Below are positions 17,362-26,947 of a DNA stretch of 64,000 nt, in pieces. The stretch comes from Streptococcus parasanguinis. GTDB taxonomy: Bacteria > Bacillota > Bacilli > Lactobacillales > Streptococcaceae. How positions within the stretch are numbered: the stretch's first letter is position 1; every line of letters begins with the position of its first letter. Location of the stretch: assembly GCF_023109675.1 (NCBI RefSeq), contig NZ_JALDUR010000001.1, positions 1 to 64,000 on the forward strand, given 5' to 3'. A program made the translations under genes and the position numbers. The notes beneath the pieces are model-generated. The model saw nothing but the letters and a program-made list of their open reading frames with translations. It did not search any database and was not told the origin of the DNA.

Positions 17362-19050
17362 TTACATTTTCTCAGGGGCATCGACACCAAGTAAGCGAAG
17401 GGCTTCTTTTAAGACTACTGCAGTTGAGTAGCTAAGAGCAAGACGGCTTTCGCGTTCTGGGCTTTCATCCAAGATACGAGTGTGTGCATAGTATTTGTTG
17501 AAGGCTTGAGCCAAGTTGATAGCATATTTTGCGATCAAGGATGGATCATAGTTTTCAGCGGCACGTTTGACAACACGAGAGAAGTCTTGGAGAAGCTTGA
17601 TGATTTCCCAGCTTTCTGGGTCGCTCAAGCTGTAAGTCGCATCTGTAGATGGTGTGAAGTTGGCTTTACGAAGGATTGATTGGATACGAGCGTAAGCGTA
17701 TTGAACGTAAGGTCCAGTTTCTCCTTCGAAGGATACCATGGCTTCGAGGTCGAAGTCATACCCATTGCGGCGGTCTGTCTTCAAGTCGTAGAATTTAACC
17801 GCACCAACACCGACTGCATGTGCCACTTCTTCCTTGTTTTCAAGTTCAGGATTCTTTTCTTCGATCTGAGCTTTGGCACGAGAGATGGCTTCTTGAAGAG
17901 TTGGTTCGAGAAGGATGATATTTCCTTTACGAGTTGACAATTTTTGGCGGTTTTTTGTCACCAAACCAAAGTCAACGTGAACCATATCATCGCTCCAGTC
18001 AAATCCCATTTTCTTCAAAACAGCTTTCAATTGACGGAAGTGGTTAGATTGTTCTTGACCTACAGCATAGATGTTTTTCACAAAGTTGTAAGTCCGTGCA
18101 CGGTAGATAGCGGTTGCGATATCACGCGTGATATAAAGAGTGGCACCGTCTGATTTCTTAATCATAGCCGGTGGAAGGTTGACATCATCGAGCTCAACGA
18201 TGCTAGCTCCCTTAGACTCTTTCAACAAGCCTTTGTCTTCAAGGATTTGAACCCCTTCATCCATCTTGTCGTTGTAGAAAGCTTCCCCGTTTAAGCTATC
18301 AAACTCAACACCGAGGAGTTTGTAGATACGGTTGAATTCCACCAAGCTTTCGTCACGGAACCATTGCCACAATTCAGTTGCTTCTGGATCCCCATCTTCT
18401 AATTTTTTGAACCATTTACGTCCTTCTTCATCAAGCTCAGGATCGTTTTCGATTTCAGCGTTGATTCGAACGTAAAGTTTTAGCAATTCATCGATTGGGT
18501 TGGCTTCGACAGCTTCCTTGCTACCCCATTTTTTGTAGGCCACCATCAAGAGACCGAACTGTTTACCCCAGTCTCCCAAGTGGTTGATTTTAATCGTGTT
18601 GTAGCCCATTTTGCGGAAGATGTTCGAAAGAGCATCCCCGATAACGGTTGAGCGCAAGTGACCAACTGAGAATGGTTTTGCGATATTTGGACTTGAAAGG
18701 TCGATGGTAATGTTTTGACCTTTACCTTCGTCTTGTTGGCCATAGTCTGCACCTGCTTCGATGACAGATTTGATCACTTGATCAGAGATCTTAGATTTGT
18801 CCAAGAAGAAGTTTACGTAAGGTCCAGTTGCAACGACTTTTTCGAAGGCACTTTGGTCGATTTTTTCAGCAATGTCTGCAGCGATTGCTTGAGGAGCCTT
18901 GCGTTCCACTTTTGCAAGTGAGAAGGCTGGAAAAGCAATGTCGCCAAGATCAGATGATTTTGGTTGTTCAAGCAAATTTAAAATAGCATCTTGGTCAAGA
19001 GAGTCAATCACTTTGGCCAATTCACTAGCAATGAGTTCTTTATTGTTCAT
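17362..19050 (-). CDS. argS: Arginyl-tRNA synthetase
   Basis: 562 aa class I synthetase that charges tRNA-Arg. The HIGH-type motif is SVGH at 128-131, the KMSKS-type loop is LSTRKG at 371-376, and the C-terminal helical anticodon-binding (DALR) domain ends DAPEKM. The N-terminal Arg_tRNA_synt_N module precedes the Rossmann core. It is divergent from the argR-like regulator, with 104 nt between the start codons, an arrangement seen in streptococci. Confidence 0.97.
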   Translation of the reverse strand: MNNKELIASELAKVIDSLDQDAILNLLEQPKSSDLGDIAFPAFSLAKVERKAPQAIAADIAEKIDQSAFEKVVATGPYVNFFLDKSKISDQVIKSVIEAGADYGQQDEGKGQNITIDLSSPNIAKPFSVGHLRSTVIGDALSNIFRKMGYNTIKINHLGDWGKQFGLLMVAYKKWGSKEAVEANPIDELLKLYVRINAEIENDPELDEEGRKWFKKLEDGDPEATELWQWFRDESLVEFNRIYKLLGVEFDSLNGEAFYNDKMDEGVQILEDKGLLKESKGASIVELDDVNLPPAMIKKSDGATLYITRDIATAIYRARTYNFVKNIYAVGQEQSNHFRQLKAVLKKMGFDWSDDMVHVDFGLVTKNRQKLSTRKGNIILLEPTLQEAISRAKAQIEEKNPELENKEEVAHAVGVGAVKFYDLKTDRRNGYDFDLEAMVSFEGETGPYVQYAYARIQSILRKANFTPSTDATYSLSDPESWEIIKLLQDFSRVVKRAAENYDPSLIAKYAINLAQAFNKYYAHTRILDESPERESRLALSYSTAVVLKEALRLLGVDAPEKM

Positions 19051-19077
19051 ATTAGCTCCTTAGTCCTTTTAACTATT

Positions 19078-19107
19078 ATTTTAACACAATTCTGAGCGAA
19101 TTTTCAA
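19078..19107 (-). promoter_or_regulatory. argS promoter
   Basis: On the minus strand TTGAAA (19107-19102), 18-nt spacer, TAAAAT (19083-19078). It lies about 30 nt before the argS ATG. Confidence 0.5.
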
Positions 19108-19113
19108 TTTTTT

Positions 19114-19122
19114 TGGTATAAT
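19114..19122 (+). promoter_or_regulatory. Extended -10 promoter of the argR-like gene
   Basis: TGG-TATAAT (19114-19122), 33 nt before the ATG. No clear -35 at the proper distance; extended -10 elements of this type are common in streptococci and can act without one. Confidence 0.55.
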
Positions 19123-19154
19123 TTAAAGTATATTTATTCAAAAGTGGAGGTCCA

Positions 19155-19595
19155 ATGAAAAAGACAGAACGTCACCTTTTGATTCAACAAATGATTCGAA
19201 ATGAAAAATTGTCGACTCAAAAAGAGATTCAGGATCGATTAGAAGCAAAAGGAATTGCTGTAACGCAAACAACTCTGTCACGAGATTTGCGCGATCTGGG
19301 TCTAGTCAAGGTGAAACGAAAAGACCAGTTGTATTATATTTTGCCCAATGAGCCTGAGGTAGCAGAGATTTATATTATGTTGTCCAGCCATGCCAAATCT
19401 GTCTCACGAGCAGAATTCACTTTGGTTTTGCGGACAGAGCTGGGAGAAGCAGCTCTCTTGGCCAATGGTGTAGATGAAATGGCAGATGAGCGTATTTTGG
19501 GAACAGTAGCAGGGGCCAATACCCTCTTGATTGTCTGCCGTGACCAAGAGGCAGCTATTGAAATTCAAAATGAAATTTTAGGGATGATGCAGTAA
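19155..19595 (+). CDS. argR: ArgR/AhrC-family regulator with altered arginine-binding motif
   Basis: 146 aa. The N-terminal winged helix (residues 1-70, with TLSRDLRDLGLVKVKRKDQ) is the ArgR DNA-binding domain; the C-terminal half is the hexamerisation/arginine-sensing domain. The family motif GT-x-x-GDDT, whose two Asp bind arginine, reads GTVAGANT here, so both acidic residues are replaced. Streptococci and lactococci have several ArgR paralogues that work together. This copy may be an arginine-blind partner or respond to something else. Its position opposite argS and before mutS is conserved in pneumococcus. Confidence 0.88.
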   Translation: MKKTERHLLIQQMIRNEKLSTQKEIQDRLEAKGIAVTQTTLSRDLRDLGLVKVKRKDQLYYILPNEPEVAEIYIMLSSHAKSVSRAEFTLVLRTELGEAALLANGVDEMADERILGTVAGANTLLIVCRDQEAAIEIQNEILGMMQ

Positions 19596-19715
19596 TCAAG
19601 CCCCGTTGGAGAGAAAGAGAGATGTCAAAAGGAGGAAGATAGTGAGCTATCTACTCCTGTTTTCATCTATGGAGCTTGTGTCAGAAAATGATGCAAGAGT
19701 AAGGAATAAAGAAGT

Positions 19716-22265
19716 ATGGCAGTAGAGAAAATATCCCCTGGAATGCAGCAGTATCTAGATATCAAAAAAGACTATCCGGATGCCTTTTTGCTGTTTCGAA
19801 TGGGAGATTTTTACGAATTATTTTATGAAGATGCAGTGAATGCGGCTCAAATTTTAGAGATTTCCTTAACCTCACGGAATAAAAATGCAGAGAATCCGAT
19901 CCCTATGGCGGGTGTTCCCTACCACTCGGCCCAGCAGTATATTGATGTTCTCATTGAACAGGGCTATAAGGTCGCGATTGCAGAACAAATGGAAGACCCC
20001 AAAGAAGCCAAGGGGGTCGTTAAGCGTGAAGTCGTACAGGTGATTACACCGGGTACAGTGGTGGATTCGACCAAGCCAGATAGTGAGAATAACTTCCTGG
20101 TTGCTTTGGATCGTTCAGGAAATGATTATGGGCTAGCCTATATGGATCTGGTGACAGGGGAGTTTCAGGTGACGACCCTCAATGACTTTAGCATGGTTTG
20201 TGGAGAAATCCGCAATTTACGTGCGCGTGAGGTGGTCCTGGGTTATGACTTGCCAGAACAGGAAGAGCGTGTGTTTGTGAGCCAGATGAATCTCTTGCTG
20301 TCACATGTAGAGACGGCGCTCGACGATGTTCAACTCTTAGGGGATCAGTTGAGTGAGCTAGAAAAGAAAACGGCTGGAAAACTTCTCCAGTATGTCTACC
20401 AGACACAAATGCGGGAATTGAGCCACCTCAAAAAAGCCCATCATTATGAGATTTGCGATTTCTTGCAGATGGACTTTGCGACCAAGGCTAGTCTTGATTT
20501 GACAGAGAATGCGCGGACTGGGAAGAAACATGGTAGCTTGTATTGGTATTTGGATGAAACCAAGACGGCCATGGGCGGTCGTTTGTTGCGGTCCTGGATT
20601 CAGAAACCCTTAGTCGATTTGAAACGGATTCGAGAGCGCCAGGACATCATTCAGGTCTTTATGGATCATTTCTTTGAACGGAGCGATTTGACCGACAGCC
20701 TCAAAGGAGTCTATGACATTGAACGCTTAGCGAGTCGGGTTTCCTTTGGCAAGATCAATCCTAAGGATCTCTTGCAACTAGGAGATACTCTGGGGCATGT
20801 GCCGACGATTAAGTCGATTCTACTGGGGATTGGCGATCCAGTCTTAGATGTCTTGATTGCACGCTTGGATGAACTTCCTGAGTTGCATCGCTTGATTACC
20901 TCAGCTATTGCTCCGGAAGCATCTGCTGTTATTACAGAGGGAAATATCATCCGAACTGGGTTTGACGAGCAATTGGACCAGTACCGTGTCGTTCTTCGGG
21001 ATGGTACTGGTTGGATTGCTGAGATTGAGGCCAAGGAGCGCGAAGCCAGCGGCATTACAGGTCTAAAAATCGATTACAACAAGAAGGATGGCTACTATTT
21101 CCATGTCACCAATTCTCAATTGAGTCACGTTCCTGCTCACTTTTTCCGCAAGGCGACCTTGAAAAATTCAGAACGCTTTGGTACGGAAGAATTGGCACGC
21201 ATCGAAGGAGATATGCTTGAGGCGCGTGAGAAGTCTGCTAATCTTGAATATACGATTTTTATGCGGATTCGTGAAGAAGTTGGCAAATATATCCAGCGTT
21301 TGCAACAGTTGGCTCAGGCGATTGCAACGGTTGATGTTTTACAAAGTTTGGCCAGTGTTGCTGAGTCGCAACAGTTGAATCGCCCCTTTTTTCATGAAGA
21401 GCGACGAATTGAAATCGACAAAGGTCGCCATCCAGTTGTCGAGAAAGTCATGGGCGCTCAGACCTATATTCCTAATAGCATCTTTATGGATGAAGAACGG
21501 GATATTCAGTTGATTACAGGGCCAAACATGAGCGGGAAGTCTACCTATATGCGCCAATTGGCGATCATTGTGATTCTTGCGCAAATTGGCTCCTATGTTC
21601 CAGCGCAAAAGGCTGAGTTGCCAATCTTTGATGCGATCTATACCCGGATCGGAGCTGCTGATGACCTGGTATCGGGTCAGTCTACCTTTATGGTGGAAAT
21701 GATGGAAGCCAATCACGCCATTCGCAAGGCAACGCCCCAGTCCTTGATTTTGTTTGATGAGTTGGGGCGGGGAACTGCGACCTATGATGGGATGGCCCTC
21801 GCCCAATCCATCATCGAATACATCCACGATCGTACTGGTGCCAAAACCTTGTTTGCGACCCATTACCATGAGTTGACGGCTCTCTCAGAGACTTTGACCC
21901 GTTTGGAAAATGTCCATGTTGCGACCTTGGAGCGAGATGGTCAGGTTACCTTCTTGCACAAGATTGAACCCGGCCCAGCAGATAAATCCTATGGGATTCA
22001 CGTGGCCAAGATCGCTGGTTTGCCAGAAGAATTGCTGAAGCGGGCGGATGCGATTTTGACCAAGCTCGAAGGACAAGCCCAGCAAGTACCGCTTGCGGAT
22101 GCAACTCCTAAAAAGGAAGTGTCTTCGCAGGTTGCTGAACAAATGTCCCTCTTTGAGGAAGAAACAGAAAGTACAGTGATCACAGAATTGAAGAATCTGG
22201 ATCTCTACAATATGACTCCGATGGAAGTCATGATGGCAGTCGCCGAATTGAAAAAGAAATTGTAA
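19716..22265 (+). CDS. mutS: DNA mismatch recognition ATPase MutS
   Basis: 849 aa, full length. The mismatch-reading Phe-x-Glu is Phe32-Tyr-Glu34 in RMGDFYELF. Walker A is GPNMSGKST (602-610), Walker B is [16 protein letters not shown], and the ATHYHEL switch follows. The C-terminus ends with a MutL/clamp-interaction tail (QMSLFEEE, a beta-clamp-binding-like QxSLF). It initiates mismatch repair with MutL, whose gene lies 1.5 kb downstream beyond a minus-strand regulatory pair. Confidence 0.97.
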   Translation: MAVEKISPGMQQYLDIKKDYPDAFLLFRMGDFYELFYEDAVNAAQILEISLTSRNKNAENPIPMAGVPYHSAQQYIDVLIEQGYKVAIAEQMEDPKEAKGVVKREVVQVITPGTVVDSTKPDSENNFLVALDRSGNDYGLAYMDLVTGEFQVTTLNDFSMVCGEIRNLRAREVVLGYDLPEQEERVFVSQMNLLLSHVETALDDVQLLGDQLSELEKKTAGKLLQYVYQTQMRELSHLKKAHHYEICDFLQMDFATKASLDLTENARTGKKHGSLYWYLDETKTAMGGRLLRSWIQKPLVDLKRIRERQDIIQVFMDHFFERSDLTDSLKGVYDIERLASRVSFGKINPKDLLQLGDTLGHVPTIKSILLGIGDPVLDVLIARLDELPELHRLITSAIAPEASAVITEGNIIRTGFDEQLDQYRVVLRDGTGWIAEIEAKEREASGITGLKIDYNKKDGYYFHVTNSQLSHVPAHFFRKATLKNSERFGTEELARIEGDMLEAREKSANLEYTIFMRIREEVGKYIQRLQQLAQAIATVDVLQSLASVAESQQLNRPFFHEERRIEIDKGRHPVVEKVMGAQTYIPNSIFMDEERDIQLITGPNMSGKSTYMRQLAIIVILAQIGSYVPAQKAELPIFDAIYTRIGAADDLVSGQSTFMVEMMEANHAIRKATPQSLILFDELGRGTATYDGMALAQSIIEYIHDRTGAKTLFATHYHELTALSETLTRLENVHVATLERDGQVTFLHKIEPGPADKSYGIHVAKIAGLPEELLKRADAILTKLEGQAQQVPLADATPKKEVSSQVAEQMSLFEEETESTVITELKNLDLYNMTPMEVMMAVAELKKKL

Positions 22266-22293
22266 AAAAAGATCCTCGTGACGGCGAGGATCT
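22263..22293 (-). terminator. Minus-strand terminator facing mutS
   Basis: AGATCCTCG (22270-22278) pairs with CGAGGATCT (22285-22293). On the minus strand the stem is followed by seven T (over 22269-22263), which fits a terminator for the LytTR/DUF3021 transcript. The plus-strand side has no T-run. Confidence 0.6.
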
Positions 22294-22310
22294 CAGATTG
22301 AAGACAAAGT

Positions 22311-22496
22311 CATCTTAGAAACTTTCCTTAGGTGAGTCTGGACGTCAGCGAACTTCTAAGAAGTTCCATGACTAATTATTGAGCCCCTTCGCTCTTTAAT
22401 TTCTGGGCTCAGGCTAAAACAGTTTCCTAAACTGTTTTACTCTAAAAACTCCCGAGTGCCTGAAACACAATTGTTTCAGGCACTTTTCTCACAGCG
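22311..22496 (-). repeat. Dispersed multi-hairpin element, family 2, copy A
   Basis: About 185 nt matching 61785-61975 in the opposite orientation. It holds several stems: GAACTTC/GAAGTTC, GAGCCC/GGGCTC, AAACAGTTT/AAACTGTTT, and a perfect 12-bp stem GTGCCTGAAACA/TGTTTCAGGCAC followed by TTTTCTC. The last acts as a good plus-strand terminator. Differences from copy B fall in pairs that keep the stems. Confidence 0.85.
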
Positions 22497-22589
22497 GAAA
22501 GTTTCAGTAGATGATTGAATAACTATAACGAGTATAATTTTTATAGAATTTATTAGATTTGTATAAAGGAACAGTTTATCTCCATTTTC

Positions 22590-22617
22590 AGATCCTCGTA
22601 GCACTGAGGATCTTTTT
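22590..22617 (+). terminator. Plus-strand terminator after mutS
   Basis: AGATCCTC (22590-22597) pairs with GAGGATCT (22606-22613), followed by TTTT. The arms are the same sequence as the minus-strand terminator at 22270-22293. The 296 nt between them hold the family 2 repeat and an AT-rich stretch without a gene. Confidence 0.75.
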
Positions 22618-22619
22618 GC

Positions 22620-23075
22620 TTAGTGGTTAGCAATGCTTTGATTGATTTCTTGGACTTGTTTTTTATAAAAATGATGGGAGACCAACCAGATGATCACGTA
22701 AACGAGGGTGAATTCGACAATGAGCGAGAGGTAAAATCCGAGTCGTGCTGGAAACCAGCCGGCCAAGGTAGCTAGGGGAATAAACCCAAGTAACATGAGT
22801 AGGTAATGGCTCAGAGTAGCCCGCAAGAGGCTCCAGTCTTTTTGAAAGAGGAGACTTCCCAAGCTAAAGAGGACCCCAATCGCACCCCAAACGAGGACGC
22901 AATAGAGCATGACCAGTGAGCCGTGAACATGATGCAAGAACATCCAGCGGCCGACTGCAGAGTTGGGACTTAAGGGAAGGTACAACTCAGGTGAGAATTG
23001 GTAGGAAAAGAAGATGGATAGAATGAGCCCGATGAGAATCCCTTTTAGGGCGTCAGAAAATGATTGTTTTAGCAT
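22620..23075 (-). CDS. DUF3021 membrane protein, partner of the LytTR regulator
   Basis: 151 aa with four predicted membrane segments (about 10-27, 43-68, 80-103, 110-135) and a short charged tail. DUF3021 proteins are regularly encoded right after a small LytTR-only DNA-binding protein. Here the start codon overlaps the regulator stop (ATGCTAA), which implies translational coupling. By analogy with streptococcal LytTR regulatory systems such as HdrRM and BrsRM, the membrane protein may restrain the regulator (inference). Confidence 0.8.
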   Translation of the reverse strand: MLKQSFSDALKGILIGLILSIFFSYQFSPELYLPLSPNSAVGRWMFLHHVHGSLVMLYCVLVWGAIGVLFSLGSLLFQKDWSLLRATLSHYLLMLLGFIPLATLAGWFPARLGFYLSLIVEFTLVYVIIWLVSHHFYKKQVQEINQSIANH

Positions 23076-23509
23076 GATAATTTCTCCTTAATGGCTTTTA
23101 AATAACGACGGGAGGAGTAGGTCAGGCTCCCATTTTTAAGATGGATTTGAACCGATCCTCCACTAGTGAAGTGCAGGTGATCGATTTCTTTTGTGTTGAT
23201 AATTTCAGATTGGGAAATTTTGAGAAAGAAGGTCGGTAAGTCTTCAGATAGCTGATAGAGTGGTCCAGTCAGGATAAATTGATCTGTCATGGTCTCACCA
23301 ATCACTTGCCGATTTTCAATGTAAAAACGTTGGAATAGCTGGCTTTCGATCAGGTAAGCCTCCCCATCCTTTTTGGCACGTAAGCGCCCTTTTTGATCCA
23401 ATTCTTCCACAAAGTCACGGATTCTCTCTACACGCGTAGATAGTGTAGGTGCTGTAATCGTCACCGCTTCTTCTTGGAAGTGGGAATCAATGTGTACTTC
23501 TACTTTCAT
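23069..23509 (-). CDS. LytTR-domain transcription regulator
   Basis: 146 aa. The C-terminal ~100 residues form a LytTR domain (FFLKISQSEIINTKEIDHL, then HLKNGSLTYSSRRYLKAIKEKL, the conserved end). There is no receiver domain, so it is not a classical response regulator. The N-terminal ~45 residues lack a recognised sensor. It is followed with a 7-nt overlap by the DUF3021 gene. Such pairs are usually autoregulated and control competence, bacteriocin or stress genes in streptococci; the target here is unknown. Confidence 0.82.
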   Translation of the reverse strand: MKVEVHIDSHFQEEAVTITAPTLSTRVERIRDFVEELDQKGRLRAKKDGEAYLIESQLFQRFYIENRQVIGETMTDQFILTGPLYQLSEDLPTFFLKISQSEIINTKEIDHLHFTSGGSVQIHLKNGSLTYSSRRYLKAIKEKLSC

Positions 23510-23705
23510 AAGATATTTTCTCCCTCCTTAGGTAAAGTCGGTTAGCCTGCTAGCTCGGCTCCTTCTTTACACTACTATTAAACACTTTTTCCAAAGGGAA
23601 GACAAGGGGATTTGTTTATGTGGTCGTTTTCTTTGCCTATGCGGTTTTTAGGAAAAAAGATGGGGCCAGCCTCCATTTTTTAAGAAAGGGAGTCCTGTGG
23701 ATCTG

Positions 23706-23714
23706 TGGTATAAT
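23706..23714 (+). promoter_or_regulatory. Extended -10 promoter of mutL
   Basis: TGG-TATAAT (23706-23714), 40 nt before the mutL ATG, without a clear -35. Its position shows that open reading frame upstream of 23755 is not part of the protein. Confidence 0.55.
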
Positions 23715-23754
23715 AGAGCTACATGTATCGGTGAAAAAAGGTAAAGGAGCAGCT

Positions 23755-25698
23755 ATGTCACAGATTATTGAATTGCCAGAAGTCCTAGCCAACCAGATTG
23801 CGGCAGGTGAAGTAATTGAACGACCTGCTAGTGTGGTCAAGGAATTGGTTGAAAACTCGATCGATGCTGGAGCTAGCCAGATCGTCGTCGAAATCGAAGA
23901 AGCAGGATTGAAGTCGATTCGGATCACAGACAATGGGGAAGGAATTGCGCATGATGAGGTCGCTTTGGCCCTTCGTCGACATGCGACCAGTAAGATCAAG
24001 AATCAAGCGGATCTTTTTCGCATTCGAACGCTTGGTTTTCGTGGCGAGGCCATGCCTTCCATTGCTTCTGTTAGTATTCTAACCCTTCTAACGGCTCAAG
24101 AAGGAGCTGCCCACGGGACCAAATTGGTCGCAAAGGGTGGCGAAATTGAGGAATTGGAGCCAGCGACAAGCCCTGTCGGGACCAAGATTACAGTAGAAGA
24201 TCTCTTTTTTAATACTCCTGCTCGTCTCAAGTATTTAAAGAGCCAGCAGGCAGAGCTATCCCATATCGTGGATATTCTCAATCGCTTGAGCTTGGCCCAT
24301 CCTGAGATTGCCTTTACCTTGATCAATGATGGAAAAGAAATGACCAAAACAGCGGGGACTGGCAATCTCCGGCAAGCGATTGCGGGTGTCTATGGCCTTG
24401 CGTCTGCTAAGAAGATGGTTGCCATTGAAAATCGTGACCTAGATTTTGAAGTGACGGGCTTTGTGTCTTTGCCTGAATTGACTCGTGCCAATCGCAACTA
24501 CATCAGTCTCTTTATCAACGGCCGCTACATCAAGAATTTCTTGCTCAATCGGGCTATTTTAGACGGCTACGGTAGTAAACTCATGGTGGGTCGCTTCCCA
24601 CTTGCGATCATTCACATCCAGATCGACCCTTACTTAGCGGATGTCAATGTTCACCCGACCAAGCAAGAGGTTCGTATCTCCAAAGAACGAGAACTGATGG
24701 CCTTGATTTCCCAAGCCATTGCGAATGCTCTGAAAGAGCAGGATCTAATTCCGGATGCTCTAGAAAATCTAGCCAAGTCGACCATTCGTCGAGCAGAAAA
24801 GCCGGTTCAGACGACCTTGCCTTTGAAAGAAAACCGCCTCTATTATGACCGCGAAAGTCAAGATTTCAAACTTCGACCAGAGGTGGCAGATCCTCAACTT
24901 CCTCTAACAGATGAGGATACTACTGAAGCCAGAAGCCAAGAAAATCCAGTAGAAAAACCGACAAGTGCGATCAAGTTTGCGGAAAGAAAGGCTGCGGTAT
25001 ACGATGAACTGGATCACCCAGAGTTGGATCTGGCTAGCCTAGACAAGGCCTATGACAAGCTGGAGGGAGAGGAAGCATCGACCTTCCCAGAGTTGGAATA
25101 TTTTGGTCAGATGCATGGGACTTATCTCTTTGCTCAAGGCAATGGAGGCCTCTACATCATTGACCAGCATGCAGCCCAAGAGCGGGTCAAATACGAAGAA
25201 TACCGGGAGAGCATCGGGGACGTAGACGGCAGTCAGCAACAACTGCTGGTGCCTTATATCTTTGAGTTCCCTACAGACGATCTGATCCGCCTGCAACAGC
25301 GCAAGCACCTCTTAGAAGAAGTGGGCGTCTACTTAGAAGAATACGGAGCTAACCAGTTGATCTTACGGGAGCATCCGATCTGGATGAAGGAAGAAGAGAT
25401 CGAGTCGGGCATCTATGAAATGTGTGATATGCTCCTTTTGACCAAGGAAGTGTCCATCAAGAAATACCGGGCTGAGTTGGCCATCATGATGTCCTGCAAA
25501 CGCTCCATCAAGGCCAACCACACGCTGGATGATTACTCCGCACGCGATCTGATCTACCAACTGTCCCAATGTGACAACCCTTATAACTGCCCTCATGGCC
25601 GTCCGGTTTTGGTTAACTTTACCAAGTCAGATATGGAAAAGATGTTCCGACGCATTCAGGAAAATCACACCAGTTTACGGGAATTGGGCAAATATTAA
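23755..25698 (+). CDS. mutL: DNA mismatch repair protein MutL
   Basis: 647 aa from the ATG at 23755 ([10 protein letters not shown], the family's standard N-terminus). The frame is open 135 nt further upstream but overlaps the promoter. GHKL ATPase motifs are NSIDAGA, DNGEGI and GFRGEA. The C-terminal domain has the metal-dependent endonuclease motif DQHA-x2-E-x4-E ([14 protein letters not shown]), as expected in bacteria without MutH. It nicks the strand to be repaired after MutS recognition. It begins a run with ruvA (20 nt) and tag (9 nt). Confidence 0.96.
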   Translation: MSQIIELPEVLANQIAAGEVIERPASVVKELVENSIDAGASQIVVEIEEAGLKSIRITDNGEGIAHDEVALALRRHATSKIKNQADLFRIRTLGFRGEAMPSIASVSILTLLTAQEGAAHGTKLVAKGGEIEELEPATSPVGTKITVEDLFFNTPARLKYLKSQQAELSHIVDILNRLSLAHPEIAFTLINDGKEMTKTAGTGNLRQAIAGVYGLASAKKMVAIENRDLDFEVTGFVSLPELTRANRNYISLFINGRYIKNFLLNRAILDGYGSKLMVGRFPLAIIHIQIDPYLADVNVHPTKQEVRISKERELMALISQAIANALKEQDLIPDALENLAKSTIRRAEKPVQTTLPLKENRLYYDRESQDFKLRPEVADPQLPLTDEDTTEARSQENPVEKPTSAIKFAERKAAVYDELDHPELDLASLDKAYDKLEGEEASTFPELEYFGQMHGTYLFAQGNGGLYIIDQHAAQERVKYEEYRESIGDVDGSQQQLLVPYIFEFPTDDLIRLQQRKHLLEEVGVYLEEYGANQLILREHPIWMKEEEIESGIYEMCDMLLLTKEVSIKKYRAELAIMMSCKRSIKANHTLDDYSARDLIYQLSQCDNPYNCPHGRPVLVNFTKSDMEKMFRRIQENHTSLRELGKY

Positions 25699-25718
25699 TC
25701 AAACAATAAAGGAAGATT

Positions 25719-26312
25719 ATGTACGAATACATTAAAGGAATTTTAACAAAAATCACCGCCAAATACATCGTGGTGGAGACAGCTGGGATCGGCTATCTCT
25801 TGCATGTGGCCAATCCCTATGCCTACTCTGGTAAAATGAATCAAGAGGTGCACGTCTATCTGCACCAAGTGGTTCGGGAAGACGCTCACCTTCTCTATGG
25901 CTTTGCGACCGAAGAAGAGAAACAGCTCTTTTTAAACTTGATCTCAGTCTCTGGGATTGGACCTGTCTCAGCTCTGGCTATCATTGCTGCAGATGACAAT
26001 GCAGGCCTTGTCCAAGCCATCGAAAGCAAGAACATCACTTACTTGACCAAGTTTCCGAAGATCGGCAAGAAAACAGCCCAACAGATGGTTTTGGACCTAG
26101 AAGGTAAGATCAATCTTGATCTAGAAGATGCACCGGCTCAGTCCAAAGCCAAAGTTGTAGAAGAAAACCAAGCCCTTGAAGAAGCCATGGAAGCCATGTT
26201 GGCATTGGGCTACAAGGCAACGGAACTCAAGAAAATCAAGAAATTCTTTGAAGGAACTTCTGATACTGCTGAAAACTATATCAAGTCTGCCCTTAAGATG
26301 TTGGTGAAATAG
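25719..26312 (+). CDS. ruvA: Holliday junction branch migration protein RuvA
   Basis: 197 aa with the three family domains: an OB-fold (1-65), helix-hairpin-helix motifs ([11 protein letters not shown] near 77-87 and [16 protein letters not shown] near 110-125), and a C-terminal RuvB-contacting UBA-like domain after a flexible acidic linker. It binds four-way junctions and loads RuvB; ruvB is not in the window. It sits 20 nt after mutL with an AGGAAG ribosome site. Confidence 0.96.
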   Translation: MYEYIKGILTKITAKYIVVETAGIGYLLHVANPYAYSGKMNQEVHVYLHQVVREDAHLLYGFATEEEKQLFLNLISVSGIGPVSALAIIAADDNAGLVQAIESKNITYLTKFPKIGKKTAQQMVLDLEGKINLDLEDAPAQSKAKVVEENQALEEAMEAMLALGYKATELKKIKKFFEGTSDTAENYIKSALKMLVK

Positions 26313-26321
26313 GAGAAGTCT

Positions 26322-26885
26322 ATGCCAAAACGTTGTGGCTGGGTTAAAATGAACAACCCTCTATATGTAGCCTACCACGATGAAGAGTGGGGCCAGCCAC
26401 TTCATGATGACCAGGCTCTTTTTGAGTTGCTCTGCATGGAGACCTATCAGACTGGTCTGTCTTGGGAAACGGTGCTCAATAAACGCCAAGCCTTTCGGGA
26501 AGCTTTTCATGGTTACCAAGTTCATCGTGTTGCAGAGATGAGTGACTCTGAATTGGAAGATTTAATGGACAATGTAGCGATCATCCGAAATCGAGCTAAG
26601 ATTTTTGCGACACGTGCCAACGCCCAGGCCTTTCTACAAGTGCAAGCAGACTATGGTTCTTTTGATGCCTATCTTTGGTCTTTTGTCGGTGGGAAGACGA
26701 TTGTGAATGATGTGCCTGATTACAGCCAGGCGCCTGCCAAAACAGGTCTATCTGAGAAATTATCCAAAGATCTCAAAAAACGAGGCTTCAAGTTCACAGG
26801 CCCAGTCGCCATCTTGTCATTTTTACAAGCTGCAGGTCTGGTTGATGACCACGAGAATGATTGTGAATGGAAAAGCGGTAAGTAG
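26322..26885 (+). CDS. tag: DNA-3-methyladenine glycosylase I
   Basis: 187 aa Tag family enzyme that removes 3-methyladenine from DNA. The N-terminal CGWV (Cys5) and YHDEEWG (His19) and the C-terminal HENDC supply the zinc-binding residues of the family. The helix-hairpin-helix core includes QTGLSWETVLNKRQAFREAF. It follows ruvA by 9 nt and closes the mutL-ruvA-tag repair run. Confidence 0.94.
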   Translation: MPKRCGWVKMNNPLYVAYHDEEWGQPLHDDQALFELLCMETYQTGLSWETVLNKRQAFREAFHGYQVHRVAEMSDSELEDLMDNVAIIRNRAKIFATRANAQAFLQVQADYGSFDAYLWSFVGGKTIVNDVPDYSQAPAKTGLSEKLSKDLKKRGFKFTGPVAILSFLQAAGLVDDHENDCEWKSGK

Positions 26886-26921
26886 TGAGTACAGATAGCG
26901 AAAGTATTTGAGAATATAGAA

Positions 26922-26947
26922 AAAGCTGAGAAATTCATCTCAGCTTT
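26922..26947. terminator. Bidirectional terminator between tag and the S66 peptidase gene
   Basis: AAAGCTGAGA (26922-26931) pairs perfectly with TCTCAGCTTT (26938-26947). Plus strand continues CTTTG; minus strand continues TTCTATATT. The convergent genes tag and the S66 gene share it, and the S66 stop codon lies within the stem. Confidence 0.75.

Noticed and set aside
23620-23754. 45-codon N-terminal extension of mutL
   Set aside because: It contains the promoter -10 and precedes the universally conserved N-terminus MSQIIELPE.
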